The notes under the pieces are model-generated. The model was not told the DNA's origin and did no database searches. It saw only the letters and a list, made by a program, of their open reading frames with translations. From Gonatopus flavifemur (lineage: Eukaryota; Arthropoda; Insecta; Hymenoptera; Dryinidae), in assembly GCA_018340375.1 (NCBI GenBank), contig JAFFJZ010000010.1:10354001-10418000 (forward strand): DNA of 64,000 nt, read 5' to 3'. Positions 1 through 11,766 of the stretch are shown here, piece after piece (the stretch's first letter is position 1; every line of letters begins with the position of its first letter). A program made the translations under genes and the position numbers.

Positions 1-459
1 TACATGTAAGGTTATTTGAAAATGACTCGTATATTAGGCTTTCACAAAAGTCTGATGTAACAATTTGAAACTGAATTACTCGCGATCGACTGTGTAACCC
101 TACAGGCAAGAGTGGTTCTGAGTTATGAAAGTATTTTGATTTTCGCATTTGATTCCTCGCAATCAAGATTTGAGAATATCCAAAAAAACAAAATATTTAT
201 AAAATATATATAATATTGTGACGAATGAAAGAAGTGAGTGTTACGAAACTTTTTGTGATCAGGAATTGAGAAGCAACTCCAGCAATTTCATCACTCAACA
301 GTTCACAGCCTGAATCTGTTTTGACAGAATTCCAAGCAATAATTGTAAGAGATATATAAAAATTCATCAGAGTAAGTGTGTTGAATTATATTTAATTCTG
401 ATTGATACTCATTCCAAAATACTGCTTTTTTTAATAATATTTTCACTATTTGATTACAG
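1..459 (+). other. Upstream region and possible non-coding first exon of the fusion gene
   Basis: The ATG of the next gene is preceded directly by a splice acceptor (tttgattacag just before 460), so at least one upstream exon is expected. A TATA-like AT run lies near 190-215 and a possible donor (gtaaga) near 344, which would give a roughly 120-nt untranslated exon. Reading frames in 220-343 are broken by stops, so I see no coding N-terminus here; the missing exon could also lie before the window. Inference only. Confidence 0.35.
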
Positions 460-3400
460 ATGGATCTGAATAAACAAGCCTTTCCTTTAACGAGGATACG
501 CAAGATAATGAAGTTGAACAAGAGTGTTAAGTTAATGAGTTCGGATGTTCCAATTTTATTTTCTAAAGCAGCTGAAATGTTTGTCTACGAACTGACACAA
601 AAAGCTTGGGATCACACTGCTGAAAGTAGAAGAAATACTCTTATGCGAAATGACATAGCAATGGCAATCAAAAAATGGAATGAATTCGATTTTCTGGCAA
701 ATAATCTACCTAAAGAACCAGTGTATGATAATAGAACGTCTAAAAGTATTGTCGATGTAAGTTGAAATTTTCTGAAATACCAGTGTATACCTTGGGTATG
801 GGTTCATCAGGCGTGAAGCTGAAACCAGCAACTAAGGTGGAAATTATGCATTTTTACTGTTCAAATCCTTGAGGGAATAATAGCGTCGACAACTCGCATC
901 ATTGATTAGAAAAATACAAAACTGTAATGTAGAAAAGAAGATCCTATATCGACGCTACACGGAAAAATTTGAAATAACTGGTATCACAATTCTGGTAGCT
1001 CTTACCCCAGCGTCCAGGCAACACATGGATGTAGATTTGAGCATTTTAGTTGAATTGGTAGTTCCCTCAATTGTTCGAAAGTTCGATATATCGAATGCTC
1101 AATGTAGCGGACATTTTTTGATCGAACATCGATAAGCCGAATAATTTTTGGAATCAAATGAAAAGAACTGCTTACTTGGGTATTATACAAGACGGACCAA
1201 CAAGAAGCTTCCGACACATTGAGCATTCGGACAATTGGGAGGGGGGGGGCTAAACTCAATTGGGAATTGAAAAATTCAATATGAAGTCTCAAGAATTCTT
1301 TTTGAACTTCCGTGCTGTGTGGGAGGTGATGAAGATAAAAAGATTCAAATGCCTTATGTAATCATCGGATCACCCTATATTACTTCCTATTTTGAGAATG
1401 AATCATTTCCCAATGCAAAAACTGTCAAGTTATTCAGTTGAATATTGTCTTCCACATTTTTCTCCTCTCATTTAGTCTTTCATTTATTCAAAACCATCAA
1501 TGTTGTTCCATAAAAGATGTGAACAATGTATTTATCCACATTTTATACACTGAACTGAGCATTTTAATTAGTTATCACTCAGTTTACGTAACCCAAGCAA
1601 CAAAAGAGATTAAAAATGCTCAGAACGTGTTTGGAAAATGACTTCAAACCTCCAAATGAGACTGTTTCGAATAATTATGTGCTATGCACCTTCATGAAAT
1701 ATCTTGGCGAATTTATCCAAAATAGTCTCATTTGAACACTTTTTTTTCACATTCGCTGAATAATCATAGCATATTTAAGAAGTTCTTGTATTACCTGAGA
1801 AGGTTCTATGAACTTAAGAAGATACCAGCGTTTGCTTCGAGCCTCTTTCTATCATATGGTATCCTCTTAAAGTGATACCAGCGACCCCTAAAAATGCAAC
1901 CAGACCTCTTGGTTAGAAAACGACACAGCTAAAACTATTCTGACAAATTGATCGAAAACAAAAGGAGTGCAATCACAATATCGCTCTGTACAGAGCGACA
2001 TTTTCCTTTTATTGCTTTATTTTCGAATAATTTGTCAGAAAAGATTTGGCTCGGGTTGCATCGTCAGGAGCTGCTGGGATCCCCTTAAATATGAAACTTA
2101 GGTATCAAAGGGCATCTATTGCACGAGTGATTAACAAATATCGTTAGTGAAAAGTCAAAACTTTTCTAATCCTAATTTTGATCATTCACCATTATAGAAT
2201 TGTTATGAACCCTTCAACTATCTTTTTTGTTAAACTTTTGAGAATATTATATTTAAAATAAGTATGTGTAATTTCAGGAACTTACAAATAGAGGTAAAAA
2301 AACTGCCATTCAATCCAATCAAATAAGTATACAACTTCAACACAAGACTGTTAAAAAAGAATTCAATAAATCTGAAAATGAAGGATTGCAGAATGGACAT
2401 CACATGATACTATCCACCGAAGAAATTCAACAGGCACTTGTGAGTTTTTGCAGATTCATTTGATTTTTTGGAAACAGTCTTAATTTTCAATGATTTTTTA
2501 ATTCTTCCTTTCAAGGTGGATAGCAGAACAAGAATGACATCGGATGACGGATGCATGGCTCCCCCTTTATCAGTAAGTTATTGAAAAAAACATTCCAATG
2601 AATGTCGAAGGAATGTTCATTTGTCTAATAGAATATTATTCAATAATTTTATTTATCCTCTCACGTATTTAATGTGATACATTTTTGTGCGTATTGAGTT
2701 CTCAAACGATTATGAAAGAATTGATTAATGAGTCTACTACCCGGTGAAAACAATTTTTCTGAAAATCTCTTAAAAACTTTTGCTTATTGGACTTGTTAAA
2801 ACTGAAAACTTTAAGCCCAATTTATAAATCGGGAATCACAATAAGGAAAAAAAATGAATTGCGGTTTCAAAAATTTTCATTAACCCAAAGAATTAGAAGT
2901 GAGATATTTCATGTTCATTATCAATTTTAGTGAATCGGACGTTGTATTTTCTTTTATCATTGAACTATGGTTATATTTTTTAACTTTATTATTTTCCAAT
3001 CAGTCATTTACAAGAATGTCTTGATTTTCTATAGGATACGAACATTTTTGCTGAATTCTCAAGAACAAAATATGTATTTTTTTCTATAAAATTCAGCAAA
3101 AAAAAAAATTAGTCAGCAGATTGGATTCGATCATCTGTACTCTGAATCGTGACTCCAAGACTTTACCCTCGAGACTACGGAGGAATCGCGTTGCCACCTT
3201 TGTATTTGTTGCAAAATAAGTTCAATAAATTCATAGATATGTTCTACAACATTATTGGATAATTAAATCATCCCCAAATTGTATTTATATGAAATTTCAA
3301 AACAAAACCATTGATTCCTTCACCATATTGAGACGGTCTCATAAATCTGTTTCTTGATTCGCGAACGACATTGTCCTTAAAATCTGAGAAAATTCGTTGT

Positions 3401-5280
3401 AGTAATTATTCAAATAATCCAAGAGATTGAGGCATATAAAAGCAAAACAAAAATAATCAATTCTTTCATGTTTCAAGATAATTTTCTAATATATAATGTA
3501 AAAGAAGAATAGTACTGTAATTAGAGTTGTTTTCTCTTTGATTAACTTCCTTTTAAAAGTACTTTAACGAGTGTGTACTTATTTTCAGACGAATGTACCA
3601 AGACCCAGCACTTCGCAAAATAATAATCCACAGTCTGCTATGAACCCTATGACTCCTGTTCATGCCTCGAGAGAAGTTCTAGAACCATGTTTACAGTACG
3701 CCTATACTTTATTTTTCTTTTTTTCTTCAACATTTCTTTCTATTTCACTGATCTCACGTTTTCTTCTGTTAATGTTTTTGTTTTTTATAATCAGCATTCA
3801 ATAGTTTTTATAGCATTTGAGTTCTGATATATTCATTCCATCATGAAAGTGACATTTCTAAGATCCATAAGGCGGAATTCATTAGTTTCAATATTTCCTT
3901 TCCTTCCAATCTTTATTTTTTATCAAAAGGATCTATGATACTGTAATGACTTTGTAGGAGATCTTTTATACGTACAATCATCACATGAAATTCTAAATTG
4001 ACAATTTATGTGAATAAGTTTCTTTTATACAAGGAAAGAAAACGCATGGCATTTTGTATATAAAAATTCATAAATTTCGAGTTCGTATTTATCTGTGTTT
4101 ATGTGTGAATAAAGTGAAAAAAATTTCCGTTTTGAATGATGTTGAATTTAATACTTCAGAATTCAATTGTTCAACCATGATTTTTCCAAGTTCATATTTA
4201 TATTGCTTTTTATTTCATCGTTCAATGAGTAAGATGAACAAGATTCACTTGTTTGAAGTTCTTCGAATGAAAAACAGTACAAAGTCAATTACACTTTACA
4301 TACCAATATTACACTTCATAATCAGACTTTTTTTTTTTAATGATTATCATCCACGTGCATCCGAATATTTCATTTTGTTTCTCTTTTCTTTCTCAGAAAT
4401 GTGGTTTCAACGGTAAACTTAGCAACAGAATTAAAATTGATGTACATCAACACACGGACAAGAAATTCGGAATACAATCCAGCTCGTTTCACAGGACTGG
4501 TCATGAGAATACGCAATCCTCGGGCAACAGCTTTAATCTTTAGTTCAGGAAAATTAGTATGTACAGGAGCAAGATGCGAAGAGGATTCTTACTTAGCTGC
4601 CAGAAAATTCGCCAGGATCATACAGAAATTAGGATTTCCAGTAAGAAATTTGTTTAAAATTGTGTAATTTATGGAATATACTGGAATTTCATCGAGTGGC
4701 CTCAGTAGACACCCTCTGAGAACAAAGTGAAAAGTCTTGCTCTGTGTAATAGTTAATTCCGCGAAGTATTGAGAATTTGTTCAATACATATCTTTATTCT
4801 GGAAAGTAGAGAAATTAAATTTCCAAATATTTATGTTGAAGAAAAAAACTATTCCATTTGATAGAAATTTTGAATTATCTGAAATTTAATTCAAGGGATT
4901 ATCCTCATGAGTTGATTTTTATGTTCCAGGCAAAGTTTTTTAATTTTAAAATACAGAATATAGTAGCCACCTGTGATCTGAAATTTCCCATAAAGTTAGA
5001 GAATTTGAATCACATGCACGGACAGTTTTCTAGTTACGAACCTGAATTATATCCAGGGTTGATATATCGAATGGTATTACCAAGAGTCGTGTTAATTATT
5101 TTTGTTAATGGAAAAATCGTATTGACCGGTAAGTTGAATTTGGAAATTTATTACGGTGGTAGTTGTGATTTTCTCGAATCATGATGTTTCTTCTTTTATT
5201 CAGGTGCAAAGACTCGGACTGAATTACAAGATGCATTGAATAACATATATCCAATACTGAAAAGTTTCCGAAAACAGTGA
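460..5280 (+). CDS. Fusion protein: NF-YC-like histone fold joined to a TBP core domain
   Basis: Seven exons with matching phases: 460-756, 2278-2439, 2516-2572, 3589-3695, 4397-4640, 4930-5128 and 5204-5280, encoding 380 residues. All junctions are GT/AG. Residues 1-99 are an NF-YC-type histone fold ([43 protein letters not shown]). Residues 100-189 are a linker with no domain I recognise. Residues 190-208 carry a PMTP motif as in TBP N-termini, and 209-380 are the two-repeat TBP saddle ([28 protein letters not shown], ending SFRKQ). Three DNA-intercalating Phe positions are kept (F239, F256, F347); the fourth is Tyr (Y330). Exons 2 and 3 are phase 0-0. Introns after LGFP and within VLTG|A look like TBP-gene introns, so the TBP part is not a retrocopy. 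An internal ATG at 3640 (M190) could start a TBP-only product. The known families bind NF-YB and TATA DNA respectively; the combined role is unknown. The exact N-terminus is uncertain. Confidence 0.82.
1867..2088. mobile_element. TTAA-flanked MITE (GATACCAGCG family) in intron 1 of the fusion gene
   Basis: TTAA at both ends, inverted termini AGTGATACCAGCGACCCC and, reversed, GGGGATCCCAGCAGCTCC, and an internal palindrome around TCGCTCTGTACAGAGCGA. Copies of the same family occur at 21865 and, variant, 38126. TTAA flanks suggest piggyBac-type mobilisation (inference). No coding capacity. A short related fragment (gataccagcg) lies just before it at about 1813-1866. Confidence 0.75.
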
Positions 5281-5448
5281 TACGTTGTCTCTAAGAATGA
5301 TGTATACAAAAATCTGATTTTTACTTTTACATCGTGTTATATAACGTATGATCCTTTTTAATAATTTTTCCAACTAAAAAACAAAAAAGTTGAATTCTCG
5401 CAAGTGTCTTGTGCAATCACGTCGAATGGTTATATTGCAAACGTTAAC

Positions 5449-5454
5449 AATAAA
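5449..5454 (+). terminator. Poly(A) signal of the fusion gene
   Basis: AATAAA located 169 nt after the TGA that ends the TBP domain; it is the first canonical hexamer downstream. It fits the 3' end of this gene before IFT52 begins at 6056. Confidence 0.55.
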
Positions 5455-6055
5455 ATCCGCACTAAAGATGAATAATGTCACTCATTTATACCCCTGTAAA
5501 CTAAGTAAGATTTTCAATAAGCTTTATAATTCAACTCAATCTTGATTTTGAGCTCTACTAGTCATTCGTTAGATCCTTTATCTCCCATTTTTTTCACTAC
5601 AAAATATGTCGGATAGATAGATTCGAAAAAAAACTTTTTGGAATTGATTTTCTACAGAAAAGATAGAGAATTGAAGTCAATTATATTAAAAACTCCCTAT
5701 ACTCCTACACGAAATTTCACAGATTCAGTAATGCTAGGGAATAGTTACAATTCATCAGCACTATCTTATTTGCTGTTTTCCAAGTTGCAAGTTGCAAGTT
5801 GGTGGTTGCTAATAGCAACTTGAAGACAACAACAGTTCTCAACCACGTGAGCCACGTTTTCGGAGAAACATAGTATACAGTCACTTTGTTCATTGTTAGA
5901 AACAATTCTTTTTTTCCCTGATTGATTGTCATGTATTCAAATTAAAAATATTTTTTTCTTACTGATAATAATAATCGAATTGTGATCCATAATTACATGT
6001 AATGATATTATAAAAAGCGATTCGTTAAAACATTGTGTACAAAAACAAAAGAACA

Positions 6056-9000
6056 ATGTCAATGACAATAAGTTCATTTTACGAAGGTGGTGATAAGAAT
6101 AATGAAAATGTGATAATTTTCGATTCGTCAAAAAATGAGCGGAAATTGAGCGAAGAATTCAAAACGTTCCAAAGAAAATTGAAAACGAAGTGGAAATTTG
6201 TCGAGTGAGTGATGCATTTTTGAAATTTTCAATATTCTCATTTCAGATTATTATTTATGCGATGAATTTCATTTTTAGAAATAACGATGTGATATCGGAA
6301 GAGTTATTGACGAATCATAAGTTGTTAGTTCTTCCAGGACCGCGAAACAAATTCACGGAATTAGAAATGAATTCTATCAGAACTTTTATGAACTCCGGTG
6401 GGAGTGTGCTGGTAATGTTGGGTGAAGGCGGTGAAAATAAATTCAATACAAATATTAATTTTCTACTCGAAGAGTATGGTATAATGGTGAATAATGGTGA
6501 GAATTGGTCTTATGGATTTTTTTCCAAATTTTCTTCTAGAACAAAGCTTCTTATGTTAGAAATTGCTTCTGAAGTATCAATAGCAAATTTATAAACATTT
6601 ATTTTTTCTTTCAACAGATGGTGTAGTTCGTATGAGTTATAGTCAAACGATGTATCCAAAGGAGTGTTTAATCTCTCAAGGACTTTTAAATAAATCCTTA
6701 TTCGTCAAACATCGTAATGAATACAAGTATATTTGAAAAACAAATTATTCTCGGTAATAAGGCATTCAAAAAATATAATTCGAATATAATTTCATGTTTC
6801 AGGAATTTGAAATTTTTATATCCATATGGAGCAACGTTGAATGTGGTCCAGCCATCGGCAGTTGCTTTGTCCAGTGGGACAATTGCTATTCCTACAAACA
6901 GACCTATTTGTGCATATTACTGTGGGAAAGAAGGAGGAAAATTAGTAGTTTTAGGTTTGTACTATTTCAATCAATGCAGACTGTGTCGATCTGTCTCTTA
7001 TCATGACAGAATATTTCAGCATTTGAAGCATTTGAATTCTCTCTCAGCTTTCGTACTGTCTTATACAGGCAGAATTCGTTGAGATTTGAAAAAAATTTTT
7101 TATCAGGTGTACAATTTTGCTTCCGCCGTTTACAATACATGGTTGCGTGTGGTTGCGCTGGTAGGTGGCGGTCGAAATAGGTTAGGTAACCCAGATAACA
7201 TTTCGAAGCTTCCCCTCCGTATCACGTTTTTTTCTTTTGAAGAAAAATATATGATCGGTTGAATTTTTCTTCTAAGCCAACCAGCATGAAGAGATAAACG
7301 GAAAACGTGATACTGCCAATCAGAGATTGGACTATGGTTTTCATATCTCGTTAGCAATCTCTCCACTCATCTCTGCCCTAGGTTTGCGCGCAATGTGCGT
7401 ACAGAAGCTTATCCATGTGCGTCGCTTCGTGAGAGCATGTTATCTGGGTAATGAATGTCACATAGTAAGGTTGCACATGTGTCAACATAACAACACCGTC
7501 ATATTGGTGAATTTTTGATTACATCATAAATTTTTACTCGATCGAAGATGTCAGTTTTTGAGCCGAATTCTCGTCATTTGCGGGAAGTTCTGATTTTCTG
7601 CTTTCATTTGAAGAAAACTGCGGCTGAGGCTCATCGAATGCTCTCAAGTACTTACGGTGAGGCTGCTTTGAGTGAAAGAACGTGTCGTGAATGGTTTCAA
7701 CGTTTCAAGAAGGGTGATTTTAATGTCGAGGACCGACATGGCGGTGGAAGAAGGAAAATTTTTGAAGATTCCGAATTGGAGGCATTACTTGATGAAGACT
7801 CGTGCCAAACGCAACAAGAATTGGCAGGATCATTGCGAGTGACGCAACCAGCCATTTCAAAACGCCTGAAAGTCATGGGAGTGATTGAGAAACAAGGAAA
7901 TTAGGTGCCGTACGAGTTGAAGCCGAGAGATGTTGAACAGCGTTTGTGTGTTTATGAACAGCTGCTTGCAAGGCAAAGACGGAAGGGATGTCTGTATCGC
8001 ATTGTGACTGGGGACAAAAAATGGGTTCATTACGATAATCCCAAGCACAGAAAATCATGGGGATATCCCAACCATGCTTTGTGGATCACTTCAAAAGATG
8101 ACCAGTTTTTTCAACACGGGATTCGTATGCTGCCCAAAAGATGGGAGAAAGTAGTGGCCAGCGATGGACAATACTTTGAATCATAAATGTATAACCAGTT
8201 TTTTACAATAAAGCCTCAAATTTCGGAAAAAAACGACGGAAGCAAAGTTATACACCTAATAAGTTCAGTACGAATTGAAGCCAAGAGATGTTGAACGACG
8301 TTTCTTTACTTGCGAGCAGCTGCTTCAGAGATAGAATCGAAAGGAACCGGAAGAATCCGCTGTATTCTCCAGACATTGCTCCTTCACACTACCATTTCTT
8401 TTGATCAATGGCACACAGCCTGAATGATCAGCATTTTCATTCTAATGAAGAAGTTGAAGGATGGATCGGTTCGTGGATCACCTCAAAAGATGCATCGTTT
8501 ATCCAACAATTGCCAAAAAGATGGGAAAAAGTAGTGGCTAGCGACAGCCAGTACTTTGAATCATAAGTATGTATTTACTTCTTGAGAATAAAGCCTCAAA
8601 TTTTGGGAAAAAACGGTGGAAGCAAAGTTGTACACCTAATATGAATAATAATATTGATAATTTTTCGTAAAATATCAATTTCGAAAATTTTTCATTTCCA
8701 AATTAAAAAGTATAAATTCAAATAAATTTGTATTTCAATTAGGTTCATCCAGAATATTCACCGATGCCTACATTGATAAAGAAAACAATGATTCTTTGAG
8801 AGAAATGATCTTTGAATTTTTTGATTCGCATGAAACAACGCCAACAACAGACATGCCATTGGACGAGACTGAGGTATTATCCCTAGAAAGATCGATGTGA
8901 ATATCCATAGAATATCATAAAATTTTGTCATTCCAAATTAATATTTGGGATTCTCATTTAAATAATCGAGTTTGTTGTCCTCAATGCAAAAGCATAATAT

Positions 9001-10459
9001 AGTTGTGACAGCTAGTCACTTCTTTAGCTCCCTTTCTATACTGCTGAAGCTATTCATTAGCTACCATAGTAAAAAATTGGAACTCTGACTGCACAGGTTT
9101 TGTGGTCGGTATTTGGATCATACCCAAATAATTTAACTGTCAGATTTTTGCTGCGGCAGCTACATTCAACGCTGTTATCGTTAAGTGGGTAGCTGTGAAA
9201 TAGCTAATTATTTTTCTTTATGTTGTCAAAGTCAAATCCAAAACAACCATTACAATAGCCAAAGAAAAATCATACAACTTTTGTTCTTAAGATCCATTCC
9301 TGGCGAGTTAATGCCAGGCAAATATTGGCTTTCATCCATATTATTTGTCTAACATTTTCTGCAGGGACACCCTGTATATAAAATCCAAAGAAAAAATTGT
9401 TCGAAATAACTTCTAGATTTCAAATTCACATCACATTTTCTATTAAATTGATAACTTTTCAGTTTTGGGAATACAATTTTGTATCGGACATCACGCAACA
9501 AGCAGACAATCCAAAAGTGTGCACTCAAGATTTGGATAACATCGATATACCTCGAGAATATACAAAATTATTTAAACGTGATTTGTACAGCATAAACCTG
9601 AACATGCTTCCAGATTGTATTAAGGCTTACGAAGTCCTTGGAGTCAATCATGAACAGCTTAGTTTGATTCCACCACACTTTGAAACACCGTTACCACCAA
9701 CACATGCTTCGGTATTGAATTTTTGTATCCTCTAATATATTATATTATAAATGAAGAGCCTATAGGCTTCCACTGTAGTAGAAGATTTTTATCATTTGAA
9801 TTCTTTTTCCATTTTTTTATGTCCCATATCAATGTTTCATATGTATCACAAAACTCTTCCACTGGGATTGAATAATATAAACAGAGTCTTTCTTTTGTAA
9901 TCCTTCAGAGTAAAAAGAATTCAAATGAATTGATAGAAACTTAAATCATGTTCTGTTTTATTCTATATTTTCATCGAGGAAATCTAGCATTAGGAACGTG
10001 AAAATATTAGAAAATTTCTACATTGCTTCTCCAGTGATGTATCTTGTATCCACAAATCCTATAATACTCACTTAAATCTCAGAGAAGCAATGGAGAACAA
10101 GAACTGTTTTCATGTTTCCTCAAAGGGCTCGAGATTCCTCATGGGACTCATTTCATATATCATCAGATTTAAATAAATCAATTCTTTTCAAGGTGTTCCC
10201 ACCGAGTTTTCAAGAACTTCCACCACCAGCGTTGGAATTATTCGATTTGGATGATGCGTTCAGTTCAGATTTTCTCAAACTTTCACAACTGACGAACAAA
10301 TACCTGTCAACAAAGAAACTTGAAAAAGCGGAATTGGATCATTATATTCGAGAATTTGGGAGTATTATTAGAATAAATAATTCCAATACTCATACGTCTC
10401 CGGAAGTGTTGCAGTTTGTATTTCAAAAAATTTGTAGTTACAAAGCCACGCATGATTAA
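6056..10459 (+). CDS. IFT52: Intraflagellar transport protein 52
   Basis: IFT-B core subunit needed to build cilia and flagella. Seven coding exons: 6056-6204, 6279-6496, 6618-6726, 6803-6954, 8743-8873, 9463-9711 and 10193-10459, all GT/AG and phase-consistent, giving about 424 residues (vertebrate IFT52 is about 437). Diagnostic segments: LPGPRNKFTELE, VMLGEGGENKFNTNINFLLE followed by EYGIMVNN, LYPYGATLNVVQPSAVALS, GGKLVVLGSSRIF, the conserved HFETPLPP and VFPPSFQELPPPALELFDLD. The GGDVFVMLGEGGE-like block belongs to the GIFT domain of the N-terminal half; the C-terminal part contacts other IFT-B subunits in known homologues. The start is the first ATG of the open exon. Intron 4 (6955-8742) is enlarged by mariner and MITE insertions. 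Insects mainly need IFT in sensory neurons and sperm (established knowledge). Confidence 0.95.
7190..7448. mobile_element. Harbinger-like MITE with TAA target duplication inside the mariner
   Basis: Terminal inverted repeats CCCAGATAACAT / ATGTTATCTGGG with TAA directly repeated on both sides (7187-7189 and 7449-7451). A 3-bp TWA duplication is the hallmark of PIF/Harbinger elements. No transposase. A related sequence lies at about 24500-24625 in the opposite orientation. Confidence 0.7.
7548..8186 (+). pseudogene. Mariner transposase, stop codon and internal deletion
   Basis: The first part (from 7548) reads the N-terminal helix-turn-helix half, including YGEAALSERTCREWFQRFK and QQELAGSLRVTQPAISKRLK. 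A premature TAG at 7902-7904 stands where relatives have Trp (compare KQGNWVPYELKPRD in the copy at 46.7 kb). The frame then continues through VTGDKKWVHYDNP with the first catalytic Asp, but jumps straight to ITSKDDQFFQHGIRMLPKRW, so the segment with the second and third catalytic Asp is deleted. Not functional. Confidence 0.88.
8268..8640 (+). mobile_element. Second, truncated mariner fragment
   Basis: Begins at a sequence matching the YELKPRDVE coding segment of the neighbouring mariner, lacks the middle, and ends with the same 3' terminus (aaagttgtacacctaat). No usable left end. It abuts the first element almost directly, so the two copies may once have been in tandem or one inserted next to the other. 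Confidence 0.7.
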
Positions 10460-11766
10460 TCCATGACTTGGAGTTCTTATTTTTAAAAACAAAGAAATTT
10501 CGTCTTTATTCTTTATATATATTGAGAAAAAATATGACTAAATTTGAATTTGTTGTTACGAATTAACTTTAGTATCAAGATGTTTATCGATACAATTAGA
10601 AAATGAGTAAATGTATCGATGATGATACAACCTCTAAATTATTGTAGAATTTTGTGGCAATTATATTTGGTAATGTTTTTTCCTACTTTGGTCATAATTA
10701 AAAAAATTTATGCATTATTTGGTGTATATCTCATTTGTAATTTAGATGTAGTCTTACTCCATGAAAAGAATTTCAGCATTTCTTTGGTTATAAGAATGTT
10801 TTGTAATTTCTCAAAATCATCTCAATCCTTGCTCAAAATTTTCCTAATGGAGAAGGATAGATTTTTTCTTATTGCTTCAAATGTGGTTTTTGAATCTTTT
10901 GTCTCTCTATCATAGTTAATAAATAAAATGAATCGTGTTCGATTTATCACGGGCTGTATGGGATTATTTATGGTAAAAGTCTTAATCTCAATATTTACGA
11001 TAAGTTCCATACAGCCTAGGTTTTATCGTTTAGTTACAACAGAAAGACGAGATTCAAAAAACATATTCAAAATAATGGAAAAAAATCTATTCTTGTCCAC
11101 GGAAAATTTTATGATTTTTCATACATTATTTCCTTTTCTGTGTCTATTTTCATCCAATAATTTTATCATGATTTGTGTGGGATGATATTTATAAGTGTAT
11201 GTGAATTAATAGATCACAATAGTTTTGTTATATGATTGTTATGTAAGTTTTTTAATAAAAAAATACTCTGAAATGTCTTTCAACAAATTTTCACAAGTCT
11301 TTGGTTTTAAGTTAAGATCGAATATTGAATAACCAAAATTCAGGAATTACCTGAACCGGGTGAATGAGTCGTCAAGGACTGTTGACCCGAATCGATTTGA
11401 CCGATGCAGCAAGTATGACTAGTAATAAGTGGCGGCTTTTCAGATTCAATTTCAGTCTTGCTCATTTCATTCAGGTCTATCTAACTTACTAACAATCACT
11501 GAAAGTCCTCTACCAATTCCGATTCATATGAGGCTATAGCCTCCTACATTTTCTTTATAACACTCTCAGAGGAGTTTTTATATAGGCATAAGTTATTTTC
11601 ACATCACACGATCAAGAAATACATATAGTAATAATGACTGTAAAGGATTTGTTTTTAGAAATAATTTAGAAAAATGTTTATTCTCCATCATACAATCATA
11701 TATTTTATGATTTACATTGTTTATATTAAGAATAAGAATTAAATGTTAAATTTCTATACATATATA
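10460..11766. other. Convergent 3' region between IFT52 and NF-YC
   Basis: Contains AATAAA hexamers for IFT52 (10918-10923 and 11254-11259) and, on the minus strand, one for NF-YC (11677-11682). An imperfect inverted repeat spans roughly 10870-11090. I see no gene here. Confidence 0.5.
11677..11682 (-). terminator. Poly(A) signal of NF-YC
   Basis: AATAAA on the minus strand about 85 nt after the NF-YC stop codon. Confidence 0.5.

Larger units (their letters stand above)
7103..8259 (+). mobile_element. Decayed mariner-type element in IFT52 intron 4
   Basis: Inverted ends (left TCAGGTGTACAATTTTGC; right, reversed, TTAGGTGTATAACTTTGC) flanked by TA dinucleotides at 7101-7102 and 8260-8261, typical of Tc1/mariner. 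It carries a broken transposase gene and has itself received a MITE at 7190-7448. Sense orientation relative to IFT52. Confidence 0.85.

Noticed and set aside
460..765. Treating the NF-YC-like exon as a complete small stand-alone gene
   Set aside because: The in-frame stop is reached only by reading through a good donor (gtaagt at 757); spliced exons continue the frame into TBP, so a 101-residue gene is less likely.
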